This document shows, in pieces, positions 8,967 to 17,174 of a stretch of DNA of 25,335 bases. Numbering within the stretch: the first letter of the stretch is position 1; each line of letters starts with the position of its first letter. The position numbers and the translations under genes are program-made. Source of the DNA: JBBQUP01 sp038212305 (GTDB lineage Bacteria > Bacteroidota > Bacteroidia > Bacteroidales > Marinilabiliaceae); contig JBBQUP010000052.1 of assembly GCA_038212305.1 (NCBI GenBank), positions 1-25,335 on the forward strand, given 5' to 3'. The notes below the pieces were generated by a model. It saw only the letters and a program-made list of their open reading frames with translations. It was not told the DNA's origin and did not search any database.

Positions 8967-11063
8967 TCAGCTTATCATGCTCCAATTAATTTTCTGACGA
9001 GCAAGGAAAGTTAATTGTTTGTTTAAAACAAAGTTTTTCGATAGTTCTAATAATGGATCTTCATCTAATATTTTTGTAGCCGCCTGACGAGCCAATTGAA
9101 GTATTTGCTGATCTTTTGCTAAGTTGGCTATTTTCAATTCGAATGGAAGACCTGATTGCTGAGTCCCTTCCAAATCACCAGGTCCACGAAGTTTTAAGTC
9201 GGCTTCTGCAATTTCAAAACCATCATTTGTTCGAGTCATAATCTCCATTCGTTTACGAGTATCATCCGACAATTTTTGCGAAGTCATTAAAACGCAATAA
9301 CTCTGTTCAGCACCTCTTCCCACACGACCTCTTAGTTGATGAAGCTGTGATAAGCCGAAACGTTCAGCACTCTCAATAATCATAACCGATGCATTTGGCA
9401 CATTTACACCCACTTCAATTACTGTTGTGGAGACTAGTATTTGCGCAAATCCACTGGTGAAAGTTTTCATGGCAGAATCTTTTTCAGATGGTTTTAATCT
9501 ACCATGTATCATCTCTATTTTGTAATCGGGAAACACACGTTGCATGTATTCAAATCCTTCAGTTAGATTTTTAAAATCAACTTTGTCCGATTCATCAATT
9601 AAGGGATATACAATATAGATTTGTCGGCCTTTTTGTATTTCCTGCTTAATAAAATGGTTAAGGTTATTTCGTTGGTTGTGATAGTAATGAACCGTTTCAA
9701 TTGGTTTGCGTCCTGGAGGAAGTTCATCGATAACTGATACATCCAAATCGCCATAAATGGTAAGAGCTAGAGTTCTTGGGATGGGAGTGGCAGTCATAAC
9801 TAATACATGAGGAGGAGTACTATTCTTCTTCCAAAGTTTTGCGCGTTGAGCTACTCCAAAACGATGTTGTTCATCGATAATTACTAAACCTAGATTGTGA
9901 TATTTCACCTGATTTTCGATTAAAGCATGTGTTCCAATCAATATCTGCAATTCACCTGTTTCAAGCTTGTTATGTAGTATTTCCCTGTCCGATTTCTTAG
10001 TGCTGCCGGTTAATAAACCCACATTAACACCTAATGGTTTGGCCATTTGATTGATGGATTCGAAATGTTGTTGAGCAAGTATTTCAGTAGGAGCCATTAT
10101 TGTGGCTTGAAAAAAATTGTCGCAAGCGATTAGCATAATCATTAGTGCTACAATGGTTTTGCCACTACCAACATCTCCTTGTAACAATCGATTCATTTGT
10201 TTTCCAGAACCCATATCCCGTCGAATTTCTTTAATAACTCTTTTCTGAGCTTGAGTTAGTTCAAATGGAAGTCGTGTTTTGTAAAAACTGTTTGTAAACT
10301 CCCCAACCAACGGGAATAATAATCCTTTAAACGAGTTTCGTTGCGATTTAAGCTTTAAAATACTGAGCTGAATGTAAAATAGTTCCTCGAATTTTAATCG
10401 ATTTTGAGCCAGTTGAAGTTGCTTATGATCTTTAGGAAAATGAATGTTAAACAACGCTTCATTTAAAAACATTAATTTGTATTGTTCAATAAAATAGGGA
10501 GGAAGTGTCTCTGGTATTTTCCCCTGATGCACAGAAAACGCATTTTGCTGAAGTTTGAAAATAGCTTTCGAATTGAGAAACTGAGATTTCATTTTCTCAG
10601 TTGTATTGTAATAAGGTAGTAGAGGCGATCTCTGTTGAATTGTTACATCTGAAAGTTTTTCGGTTTCAGGATGGACAATGTTTAATTGGTTGTTAAATGC
10701 GTTGGGTTTACCAAATATCAAATAGTCTGTATCGGGCTTAATGTTTTCGTGAATGTACTTATGACCTTTAAACCAGACCAATTCAATTATTCCTGTTGAA
10801 TCGGAAAATTTTGCAGAAAGTCGTTTGCTTCTTCCTTCACCAATAAATGAGAGGGATACGAATCGTCCAATTATTTGAACGTATGGCATATTTGGAGTGA
10901 TCTCCGAAATTGAAAAAATCTTACTCCTGTCTTCATATCGATAGGGAAAATAATAGATCAGATCATAAAAAGATACGATCTTAAGCTCTTGTTTTAATGT
11001 TTCTGCCCTTTTGGAGCCAACCCCCGGAAGGTACATGATGCTCTGAGTTGATAGTTCAGACAT
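8967..11063 (-). CDS. recG: ATP-dependent DNA helicase RecG
   Basis: RecG is a superfamily 2 helicase that remodels stalled replication forks and Holliday junctions. The 698-residue product has usual length. YLPGVGSKRAETL lies near residue 11 and an OB-fold wedge domain at about 60-160. The helicase core has Walker A GDVGSGKT (Lys302), DEQH at 397-400 and TATPIPRTLA. The second RecA-like domain ends in QLRGRVGRG, followed by the C-terminal block GPGDLEGTQQSG typical of RecG. It stands alone on the minus strand, about 120 bp upstream of the S46 peptidase gene, and is probably transcribed separately. Confidence 0.97.
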   Translation of the reverse strand: MSELSTQSIMYLPGVGSKRAETLKQELKIVSFYDLIYYFPYRYEDRSKIFSISEITPNMPYVQIIGRFVSLSFIGEGRSKRLSAKFSDSTGIIELVWFKGHKYIHENIKPDTDYLIFGKPNAFNNQLNIVHPETEKLSDVTIQQRSPLLPYYNTTEKMKSQFLNSKAIFKLQQNAFSVHQGKIPETLPPYFIEQYKLMFLNEALFNIHFPKDHKQLQLAQNRLKFEELFYIQLSILKLKSQRNSFKGLLFPLVGEFTNSFYKTRLPFELTQAQKRVIKEIRRDMGSGKQMNRLLQGDVGSGKTIVALMIMLIACDNFFQATIMAPTEILAQQHFESINQMAKPLGVNVGLLTGSTKKSDREILHNKLETGELQILIGTHALIENQVKYHNLGLVIIDEQHRFGVAQRAKLWKKNSTPPHVLVMTATPIPRTLALTIYGDLDVSVIDELPPGRKPIETVHYYHNQRNNLNHFIKQEIQKGRQIYIVYPLIDESDKVDFKNLTEGFEYMQRVFPDYKIEMIHGRLKPSEKDSAMKTFTSGFAQILVSTTVIEVGVNVPNASVMIIESAERFGLSQLHQLRGRVGRGAEQSYCVLMTSQKLSDDTRKRMEIMTRTNDGFEIAEADLKLRGPGDLEGTQQSGLPFELKIANLAKDQQILQLARQAATKILDEDPLLELSKNFVLNKQLTFLARQKINWSMIS

Positions 11064-11251
11064 GGTTAATTAATTCTCATTAATTTTTCGCAAGGTATTA
11101 AAAGATTTTTGAAAGGATTTACTTAAGCTGCGGTCTTTAAATTCTGTAAAGAGAAGGATTGAACTTTCTGAAAATAATTCGGACATTAAGAAGTTGTAAG
11201 CTAATTGATAAGGCGACTATTTTATTAAAAGCTGTTTGAATTTTATAGAAG

Positions 11252-11332
11252 GACAGATTGTAGATAAGTAGATAAGAAGATGAAAATAGAATGTTCATCT
11301 TCAGTAATTATCTAAAATATCTTCTATCTGTC
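11252..11332. repeat. Imperfect long inverted repeat
   Basis: The centre is a perfect 9-bp repeat, GAAGATGAA (11276-11284) with TTCATCTTC (11294-11302), around a 9-nt loop. Outward pairing resumes with GATAA/TTATC and again at the ends with GACAGAT (11252-11258) and ATCTGTC (11326-11332), separated by unequal A/T spacers. Both arms are built from AGATA/TAGAT-like units. It could be a dispersed palindromic element or the hairpin of an unannotated RNA. There is no T tract suited to a terminator. Confidence 0.5.
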
Positions 11333-11397
11333 TAATATCTATTATTTTCCCCATCTCTTTATTCTGTTTAAATTAAAATTTGAGTTGAGAAAAGTGT

Positions 11398-11434
11398 AAA
11401 AAAAAACCGCCTCTAATGGAGACGGTTTTTTTTT
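11398..11434 (-). terminator. Terminator of the small lipoprotein gene
   Basis: On the minus strand CCGTCTC and GAGGCGG pair with one G-U pair around a 5-nt loop (11407-11425), preceded by a nine-base A run and followed by a nine-base T run. On the plus strand the same position would be a C-A mismatch, so the minus direction is favoured. It starts 13 bases after the stop codon of the 55-residue gene. Confidence 0.85.
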
Positions 11435-11446
11435 CTTATTCTCGAA

Positions 11447-11614
11447 TTACTCAGCAACAACAGTGCTATCAGTAACTACAACAACTTCAACGCTATCAGG
11501 AGCTACAACTACTTCTTCTTGAATAGTTGTTTCTTCAGTTGTTTTTGCTTCTTGTTTACCAGCGCATGATACAACTAAAAGCGCAAATAAGAAAATACCA
11601 ATGAATTTTTTCAT
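11447..11614 (-). CDS. Small acidic lipoprotein, 55 residues
   Basis: An ATG-to-TAA frame of 56 codons. The product starts MKKFIGIFLFALLVVSC, a compact lipoprotein signal with the lipidated Cys17 and lipobox VVSC. The mature part is only 39 residues, rich in Val, Thr and Glu/Asp, with about nine acidic and two basic residues and no recognisable fold (VVVAPDSVEVVVVTDSTVV near the end). The signal peptide, clean start and dedicated terminator support a real gene. No function can be assigned; by size it resembles small lipoproteins that tether or decorate the envelope, but that is only analogy. It is monocistronic, with about 290 bases of AT-rich sequence upstream. Confidence 0.8.
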   Translation of the reverse strand: MKKFIGIFLFALLVVSCAGKQEAKTTEETTIQEEVVVAPDSVEVVVVTDSTVVAE

Positions 11615-11854
11615 AAAACTAAGGTTTTTTGGGTGTAATACAGAATAAACTTTAATGAGCGCAATATACAGTTTTTTTTAATTCTACCATCATTTTTTCA
11701 ACTTAAGTGTTCAATTTCATCCATTTCACGATAGTTTTTAAATGTTTTTTATTGTTTTAGTCAATTGTAGGATTAAAATAGTATAGTCAAAAATCGAATG
11801 AAATAAAAAAATGCTCTCTAGATATTCATGAATTTTTTTTTTTTTGGATTGACA

Positions 11855-11885
11855 TTGCTTGGTCTATTGAAAAAATCTAATTTGG
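11855..11885 (+). promoter_or_regulatory. Candidate promoter of the methyltransferase gene
   Basis: TTG at 11855-11857 and TAATTTGG at 11878-11885 (one mismatch to TAnnTTTG) are 20 bases apart, the normal Bacteroidota spacing. They lie just upstream of the GTG start at 11901. A run of 13 T (11833-11845) lies upstream of the -33 element. Confidence 0.35.
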
Positions 11886-11900
11886 TGGAAAAATAATTAA

Positions 11901-12692
11901 GTGAACATCGCACAAATATTCTATCGGTTACAATACCGTATTTTTGCTCGGCATTATAGAGGACATGGAATTCATAGCCCATTTGTATTTGGCTTTATTA
12001 GAAACACCCTTAATCCCAATGCTCATTTTTATGCTTTCGAGCAAATAAGTGAAATTCGTAACGAATACTTGAATAATGAAGAATTGTTGGTAATAAAAGA
12101 CCGAGGAGCAGGGAGCAATCGATTAAAGTTGGGTAGAAATAAAAGTGTAAAAAGAATTGCATTTGGTTCAGGCATAAATCATAAGCATGGAAGGCTTCTC
12201 TTTCTTATTGTTAATCGGTTTAAGCCACAAACAATTATAGAACTTGGCACATCATTGGGGATATCTTCGCTTTATTTGGCATTACCCAACAAATCGGCAA
12301 AATTATATACCATTGATGCTTGTCACGATAGCTTAGAGGTTGCAAAGCATACCTTTAGCAAATTAAATTGTGTTGGCATAGAGACTATTGAGGGTGATTT
12401 CGATTCTACATTGCCATCTTTATTAAATCATATTAAGGCAGTTGATTTGGCGTTCATCGACGGGAATCACACATATGAAGCAACACTAAGAAATTTTAAT
12501 TTATTAGTGAACAAAACCCACGATGAAAGTATTGTGATATTTGATGATATCGATTGGTCTGCTGGAATGCACAACGCTTGGCGAGAAGTTTGCAATGATT
12601 CTAAAGTAACTATCTCCATTGATTTAGGACGGATAGGAATCGTATTTTTTCGTAAGGAATGCAAAAAACAACATTTTCGAATTCGAATTTAA
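11901..12692 (+). CDS. Class I SAM-dependent methyltransferase
   Basis: The 263-residue product has a SAM-binding Rossmann fold: motif I IIELGTSLGISS (residues ~113-124), the acidic end of strand 2 in LYTIDA, a second-strand block with EGDFD, and VDLAFIDGNHTYEAT followed by VIFDDIDW. This pattern (FIDGNHTY, DDI) resembles the methyltransf_24/O-methyltransferase group. The first ~90 residues, with RHYRGHGIHSPFVFGFI, form an N-terminal region outside the core. The start is GTG, immediately preceded by an in-frame TAA, and no earlier start is possible. Substrate unknown. It is monocistronic or loosely linked to the ABC ATPase 140 bp downstream. Confidence 0.85.
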   Translation: MNIAQIFYRLQYRIFARHYRGHGIHSPFVFGFIRNTLNPNAHFYAFEQISEIRNEYLNNEELLVIKDRGAGSNRLKLGRNKSVKRIAFGSGINHKHGRLLFLIVNRFKPQTIIELGTSLGISSLYLALPNKSAKLYTIDACHDSLEVAKHTFSKLNCVGIETIEGDFDSTLPSLLNHIKAVDLAFIDGNHTYEATLRNFNLLVNKTHDESIVIFDDIDWSAGMHNAWREVCNDSKVTISIDLGRIGIVFFRKECKKQHFRIRI

Positions 12693-12831
12693 ATAGCGAT
12701 ACTTTATTCTATCTTTGATTAAAGAATTAATTTCAAACCGAAACCGCATGTTTTAACTATCAAAACCGTCTATATTAATTGCTAGTTGTAATAAATCTAC
12801 TACGAATTAAGTCATTTTAAATGAGATATCT

Positions 12832-13515
12832 ATGGAGTCAGTAATATCATTGAAAAACATTGTTAAGTACTACAGGGTTGGAAGTCAGGTAGTAAAGGCA
12901 TTGCAAGGAGTTGATCTGGAAATAAAGCATGGAGAATATGTTGCCATAATGGGGCCATCCGGATCAGGCAAATCAACATTAATGAATTTAATTGGGGCAT
13001 TGGATACGCCTACGTCGGGATCTTATGTGCTAAATGGAACCCAAGTAGGTGAAATGACTGATGACCGGTTAGCTGAGATTCGAAATAAAGAAATTGGATT
13101 TGTTTTTCAAACATTTAATTTATTGCCACGATACAATGCCCTCGAAAACGTTGTTCTGCCATTGATATATGCAGGGATTTCAAAAGTTGATAGGAATCAA
13201 CAGGGACGAAAAGTATTAGATAATGTTGGATTAACAGATCGCATTAACCATAAACCAAATGAACTATCTGGAGGACAGCGCCAGCGTGTTGCTATTGCGC
13301 GTGCATTGGTTAATAATCCATCGATAATATTAGCCGATGAACCAACAGGAAATTTAGATAGTCGAACTTCTGAAGACATCATGAAGCTGTTCGAAGATAT
13401 TCATAACCAAGGCAATACAATCATTATTGTAACTCACGAAGAGGAGATTGCTCGACATTCGAAACGAATTGTTCGGTTGCGAGACGGATTAGTAGAGTCC
13501 GATTTGATGAATTAA
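12832..13515 (+). CDS. ABC transporter ATP-binding protein, MacB/LolD type
   Basis: The 227-residue ATPase has Walker A GPSGSGKST (41-49), Q-loop Gln93, signature LSGGQ (145-149), Walker B IILADE (165-170) and the H-loop His202. The D-loop region TGNLDSRTS and overall length match the LolD/MacB/FtsE group, which drives type VII ABC systems that move lipoproteins or other substrates out of the inner membrane. No permease gene is nearby, so the partner is encoded elsewhere or this ATPase serves a distant FtsX/LolC-like protein. It probably heads a small operon with the adenosyltransferase 42 bp downstream. Confidence 0.92.
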   Translation: MESVISLKNIVKYYRVGSQVVKALQGVDLEIKHGEYVAIMGPSGSGKSTLMNLIGALDTPTSGSYVLNGTQVGEMTDDRLAEIRNKEIGFVFQTFNLLPRYNALENVVLPLIYAGISKVDRNQQGRKVLDNVGLTDRINHKPNELSGGQRQRVAIARALVNNPSIILADEPTGNLDSRTSEDIMKLFEDIHNQGNTIIIVTHEEEIARHSKRIVRLRDGLVESDLMN

Positions 13516-13557
13516 ATTCAAATTGCAGATCATTAATAACTAGTATCAGTTTTACAA

Positions 13558-14124
13558 ATGAAAAAAAGTCAGGTATATACTAAAACGGGCGATAGAGGCA
13601 CAACAAGTTTGATAGGTGGTACAAGAGTGACAAAGAACCATATTCGTTTGGAAGCGTATGGTTCTATTGATGAACTAAACTCATATTTGGGATTTTTATG
13701 GTCTTATGATGTGCCAGAGCAGATATCAACTTTTATTCAAAACATACAAAGTCATTTGTTTGTGGTAGGAGCTTATCTCGCTACTGATTCGGCAGTTTCG
13801 GATTTACGCGATAAGCTCGATGCTTCCGAATCGCATATTTTATTGCTGGAGAGAGAGATGGATAGTTTAGAAGATGGATTGCCCGAATTAAAAACTTTTG
13901 TTTTACCGGGAGGGCATCCTCTGATTAGCTCTTGTCATGTTGCTCGTACTGTTTGCCGACGTGCTGAGCGGAGAATAATCGAATTGTCGTTGATAGAAGA
14001 GATTGATCCTTGGGTTATTCGATATGTGAATCGCTTATCGGATTATTTATTCGTTTTATCGCGATTTTTATCTAATTTTTTAAATCTTAAAGAAATTCCA
14101 TGGGTTCCCGTCTTGCATAAATAA
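13558..14124 (+). CDS. Cob(I)yrinic acid a,c-diamide/cobalamin adenosyltransferase, PduO type
   Basis: This enzyme transfers the adenosyl group of ATP to cob(I)alamin, making coenzyme B12. The 188-residue product shows the PduO/MMAB hallmarks: VYTKTGDRGTTSLIGG at residues 6-21 (ATP-binding loop), EAYGSIDELNSYLG at 32-45, CRRAER at 133-138 and RYVNRLSDYLF at 155-165. In this phylum it usually serves methylmalonyl-CoA mutase or B12-dependent ribonucleotide reductase, but none of these lies here. It sits between the ABC ATPase and the DUF2795 gene; the linkage gives no obvious joint function. Confidence 0.94.
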   Translation: MKKSQVYTKTGDRGTTSLIGGTRVTKNHIRLEAYGSIDELNSYLGFLWSYDVPEQISTFIQNIQSHLFVVGAYLATDSAVSDLRDKLDASESHILLLEREMDSLEDGLPELKTFVLPGGHPLISSCHVARTVCRRAERRIIELSLIEEIDPWVIRYVNRLSDYLFVLSRFLSNFLNLKEIPWVPVLHK

Positions 14125-14142
14125 ACTTTTTTTCTATCTTCG
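14113..14142 (+). promoter_or_regulatory. Candidate promoter of the DUF2795 gene
   Basis: TTG (14113-14115), inside the end of the adenosyltransferase gene, and TATCTTCG (14135-14142; one mismatch to TAnnTTTG) are separated by 19 bases. Transcription would start about 50 bases before the ATG at 14197, allowing expression independent of the upstream genes. Confidence 0.45.
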
Positions 14143-14196
14143 CCATTGCAAAGAGTTTATGAATTAATAATATTAACAAAGTTAAATAGAAGTGTT

Positions 14197-14418
14197 ATGT
14201 ATTGGACACTTGAGTTGGCCTCAAAGTTAGAAGATGCACCTTGGCCGGCATCAAAAGATGAGCTGATTGATTTTGCGATCCGAAGCGGAGCTCCACTTGA
14301 AGTGATTGAAAATCTTCAGGAAATTGAAGAGGATGGAGAAATGTTTGAAAGCATTGAAGACATTTGGCCCGATTATCCTAGTAAAGATGATTTCTTTTTT
14401 AATGAAGATGAATATTAA
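14197..14418 (+). CDS. DUF2795 domain-containing protein
   Basis: A 73-residue acidic cytosolic protein from the ATG at 14197 (MYWTLELASKLEDAPWPASK). It matches the small DUF2795 family I know from Bacteroidota, where the whole protein is one domain. Typical features are DAPWPASKDELIDFAIRSGA, then a Glu-rich stretch, IWPDYPSKDDFFF and an acidic C-terminus. The function is unknown. The frame stays open to a TTG at 14146, but the added residues are unlike the family and the candidate promoter ends just before them, so I use the ATG. A strong terminator follows at once. Confidence 0.88.
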   Translation: MYWTLELASKLEDAPWPASKDELIDFAIRSGAPLEVIENLQEIEEDGEMFESIEDIWPDYPSKDDFFFNEDEY

Positions 14419-14420
14419 CT

Positions 14421-14444
14421 AAGAGGGGGCTTTCCCCTCTTTTT
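14421..14444 (+). terminator. Terminator between convergent genes
   Basis: AAGAGGGG (14421-14428) pairs perfectly with CCCCTCTT (14434-14441) around a 5-nt loop and runs into TTTTT. It closes the DUF2795 gene. The hairpin also immediately follows the stop codon of the minus-strand OstA-like gene, but the T tract on that side is poor, so it is mainly a plus-strand terminator. Confidence 0.85.
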
Positions 14445-16074
14445 ATTTAGTGGGCTTTAATATTCCTGGATCTTCTCCTGTAAAATCGTCATACGCAGGT
14501 CTTTCTTCCATTTTTGGCAATTGATCTTTTATAAAAATATCGTCCTTAGATTTAGGCTGATACTGTTCGAGCCAAATAAAGCCTGCTAGTTTTATATCCT
14601 TGGCAGGTAGAATATGCGGTGGATTCATATTCCCCGTTGGTTTTACCCGCATAATAATTTTATCTATTTTTCTGTTCTTGAAAAACAACGATAAATCACT
14701 ACTTTCTGCTCGGTTTATACCAATAATATCGTTATTATCTTTAGGGTAATATATGGTTTGTCCATTTCCATCCACATCAATTTTATACAGTTCTTTATCC
14801 TTAATGTAACCAGTCATGTTTTTACCTTTTATTTGGTTAAACATCGATGAGTCTTCTTTAGAGATAATAAACGATGAATTGACTAGCTCAATATGATCTA
14901 AGTTATTGTTTTTGCTATACATGGTAATAGTTTGAGCAGTCATTTGCGATCCTTGAGCCCATAAGATGGGATCATTAAAAAAAGTATTTGTTGAATCCTG
15001 AGAATTATATACCATCGAATCGCATCGACCTTGGAAGTCTTGTCGGAAAAATTTAACACTGTTATAGGCTTTGATTAATCTAAAATCAGTATCAGGTATT
15101 GGGTCAGCTCTTAAGGTATCGGCATGCAGGAAGAGTGTATCGCCCTGATATATTTGCAAGAGCTGTGCTTTTTTTGTTGCCAAAGCAGTTTTTTTGAGTT
15201 CGTTGTAAAACCCATAATCACCTTTAATAATAATGTGATTTATAGTATCGGTTAAATCCATATTCATAAAAACTTCACCTATCCCAGTTGTCCGATTATA
15301 GAAAATAGTGTCGCCTTTTAATAGCTGTTCTTTACTTTGAATGTAGCTGTTTTTGGAAAGTTTCGATTGATTTTTTTTCGTGTTGTAATAGCCTTTTTCA
15401 GAGTAAATTAAATTGTTTTTGCCAACAATGAACGTTGGCCCTAATAGAGTGGCAATTTCAGTGGTTGTATGATATTTTAACGTGTCAGAAAACATTGTGT
15501 AATCGGGATTGTAGACCTTAACACTGTCTTTAAAAAAAGCTTCGTTTAAGTTGGGATAGAAATAGCCTAGCTCACTAACGAGTTTATTGTCTCCATTAAT
15601 AATTGTACCCGAATTAAAATAGGTTCCGATATTTTTAATGCGGTCAAAATCAAGAAATTGTGTTGTTAAAGTTGTGTTGCCTTTTACCATTTTTACATTT
15701 CCGCGAACACGAGCCAGATCTTGATTTCCTAAATAATCCATTTTTCGACCATACAAATGGATGGAGTCATTTTGAATCATGTGAACATTACTAAATGCAA
15801 TCACCATGTTCGAATCGCGATACATATAGGCACTGTCGCAAAAAAGAATGGTGTTTGTGTGTCTGAATTTCACATTGCCGTATAACGCTTGAACGCCTTT
15901 GCCTAAACGAGTTTCATCATACTTGAGCGAGTCAGCAGCTTCAAGAATAATTTTTGCAGGTTTGTTTTGAGCGGAAAGGATATCTGGCTTTACAACATAA
16001 ATTGAGAAGCAAAACAATAAAATAATCTTAATGCTTAGTTTTTTGGTCGAAATACGATGGATTAGTCTGTTCAT
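14443..16074 (-). CDS. OstA-like protein (LptA/LptD N-terminal domain)
   Basis: A 543-residue exported protein with an N-terminal hydrophobic segment (residues 15-28) and likely cleavage near LSA-Q (35/36). The body consists of repeated beta-strand units of the OstA/LptA jelly-roll type, for example ALYGNVKFRHTNTILFCDSA, followed by similar units such as LYGRKMDYLGNQDLARVRGNVKM. LptA-type proteins bridge the periplasm and carry lipopolysaccharide to the outer membrane. It is longer than E. coli LptA (185) and lacks the LptD barrel, so it is neither exactly. Neighbouring chaperone genes upstream on the same strand fit an envelope role. It is the last gene of the cluster. Confidence 0.82.
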   Translation of the reverse strand: MNRLIHRISTKKLSIKIILLFCFSIYVVKPDILSAQNKPAKIILEAADSLKYDETRLGKGVQALYGNVKFRHTNTILFCDSAYMYRDSNMVIAFSNVHMIQNDSIHLYGRKMDYLGNQDLARVRGNVKMVKGNTTLTTQFLDFDRIKNIGTYFNSGTIINGDNKLVSELGYFYPNLNEAFFKDSVKVYNPDYTMFSDTLKYHTTTEIATLLGPTFIVGKNNLIYSEKGYYNTKKNQSKLSKNSYIQSKEQLLKGDTIFYNRTTGIGEVFMNMDLTDTINHIIIKGDYGFYNELKKTALATKKAQLLQIYQGDTLFLHADTLRADPIPDTDFRLIKAYNSVKFFRQDFQGRCDSMVYNSQDSTNTFFNDPILWAQGSQMTAQTITMYSKNNNLDHIELVNSSFIISKEDSSMFNQIKGKNMTGYIKDKELYKIDVDGNGQTIYYPKDNNDIIGINRAESSDLSLFFKNRKIDKIIMRVKPTGNMNPPHILPAKDIKLAGFIWLEQYQPKSKDDIFIKDQLPKMEERPAYDDFTGEDPGILKPTK

Positions 16075-16191
16075 TCTATTTTAATATAGCGATGTAAAGA
16101 TAAAAAATGAAACGTTCTACAGGTTTATGAATTGTAAATTCTTTTATAGCTATGAATAGCATAAGGGATTCAGTTCATTTTTAGGTTTGTA

Positions 16192-17070
16192 CTATTCGTA
16201 TATTGGATTGAAGAAGCGATAGGATGGTGATTTATTTAGCTGATAGCTAAATGGATATCGAGTATCTCGATAAGCCGTTGAAGAGGATGATAAGGTCACT
16301 TCGTAAGGTGACTGTAGTGGTGTAATACGAGCAAAATGTATTCCATCTCTGCATTTGATCAGTATTTGATCTTCATCTCCTTGAAGCTCTATTTTTCTAA
16401 TGTATCCGTCAGTTGGAGCTTCGGTGTATTTTAAAAGATGGGAAGAATCTAATTTATTGTTGCTATATGTGGCAATAAGTCCGCCATTTGGATTGGCCAT
16501 AATGGTTATAATTTGGGTTGATCCAATTTTAGATTTTAACCAAATATCTGCTTCGCTTAAATTAGTTGTGGTTTTGCCCGTCAGAAAGTCGAATCCAATA
16601 ATCAAATTTTGAGAATTATTATCTTTTTGCCTTGATAGAAACTCTCTTAAACCAATATAAACCGAATTAGTTACATAGTTTTCCTTTGATAAATAGATGT
16701 TTTGATTATCGAAAAAACGAATAGGTTGTTGTTGAATCGAATCTATTATTTTGTGAGATTCCGTCTTTAAAGGAATAATTTTTTGGTAATATCCATGTGT
16801 TTCAAATTGGAGTTGAAATCCATATATACGTTTCTCGATGTGATTGTACTCCCCATTTTGCTCAAGATTCAACACTCTGCTCGAAATAGTGGATTGATCA
16901 ATATTTAGCTGATTGAAACGCAAAATATACATTGAAACCGAATCAATGGGTTGATGCGTATTTGCATTAACAACAACTCCTTTTAAATTAAAGGTCTTAT
17001 ATCCAAACGAACATGATAATAACATCCAGAACATCAATAAATAAGAGAGATGTATCTGTTTTATTCGCAT
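16192..17070 (-). CDS. Exported protein with carboxypeptidase-like regulatory domain start
   Basis: I do not recognise the full-length family. The 292-residue product begins with a hydrophobic signal ending in LLSC (Cys20), so it could be a lipoprotein, although Leu at -2 is less usual; cleavage by ordinary signal peptidase is also possible. Residues ~27-45 (FNLKGVVVNANTHQPIDSVSMYIL) look like the first strands of a CarboxypepD_reg-like beta-sandwich, common in Bacteroidota surface proteins. The remaining ~200 residues show no motif I can name. It lies between the SurA-like and OstA-like genes on the same strand with ~100-bp gaps, suggesting an envelope function. Confidence 0.6.
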   Translation of the reverse strand: MRIKQIHLSYLLMFWMLLSCSFGYKTFNLKGVVVNANTHQPIDSVSMYILRFNQLNIDQSTISSRVLNLEQNGEYNHIEKRIYGFQLQFETHGYYQKIIPLKTESHKIIDSIQQQPIRFFDNQNIYLSKENYVTNSVYIGLREFLSRQKDNNSQNLIIGFDFLTGKTTTNLSEADIWLKSKIGSTQIITIMANPNGGLIATYSNNKLDSSHLLKYTEAPTDGYIRKIELQGDEDQILIKCRDGIHFARITPLQSPYEVTLSSSSTAYRDTRYPFSYQLNKSPSYRFFNPIYE

Positions 17071-17174
17071 CTTAATAGTTAATTTAAGGTCAAATACCTA
17101 TTTTTCGATTTTCGTTTGTGCTAATAATAAATCAATTAGCTAAATAAAACACGGCATTATGTCCTGCGAAGTAC

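Larger units (their letters stand above)
11064..11446. other. Gene-free region upstream of recG
   Basis: 383 bases between the recG start and the small lipoprotein gene. I see no coding frame with features. It contains the imperfect inverted repeat at 11252-11332 and the minus-strand terminator at 11398-11434, both listed separately. No clear recG promoter is visible. Confidence 0.6.

Noticed and set aside
11833..11845. Run of 13 T as a phase-variation tract
   Set aside because: It lies upstream of the candidate -33 element, not in the promoter spacer or a coding frame, so length changes have no evident effect.
14146..14196. TTG-initiated extension of the DUF2795 protein
   Set aside because: The extra 17 residues are unlike the family, which begins MYWTLELAS; the ATG at 14197 fits.
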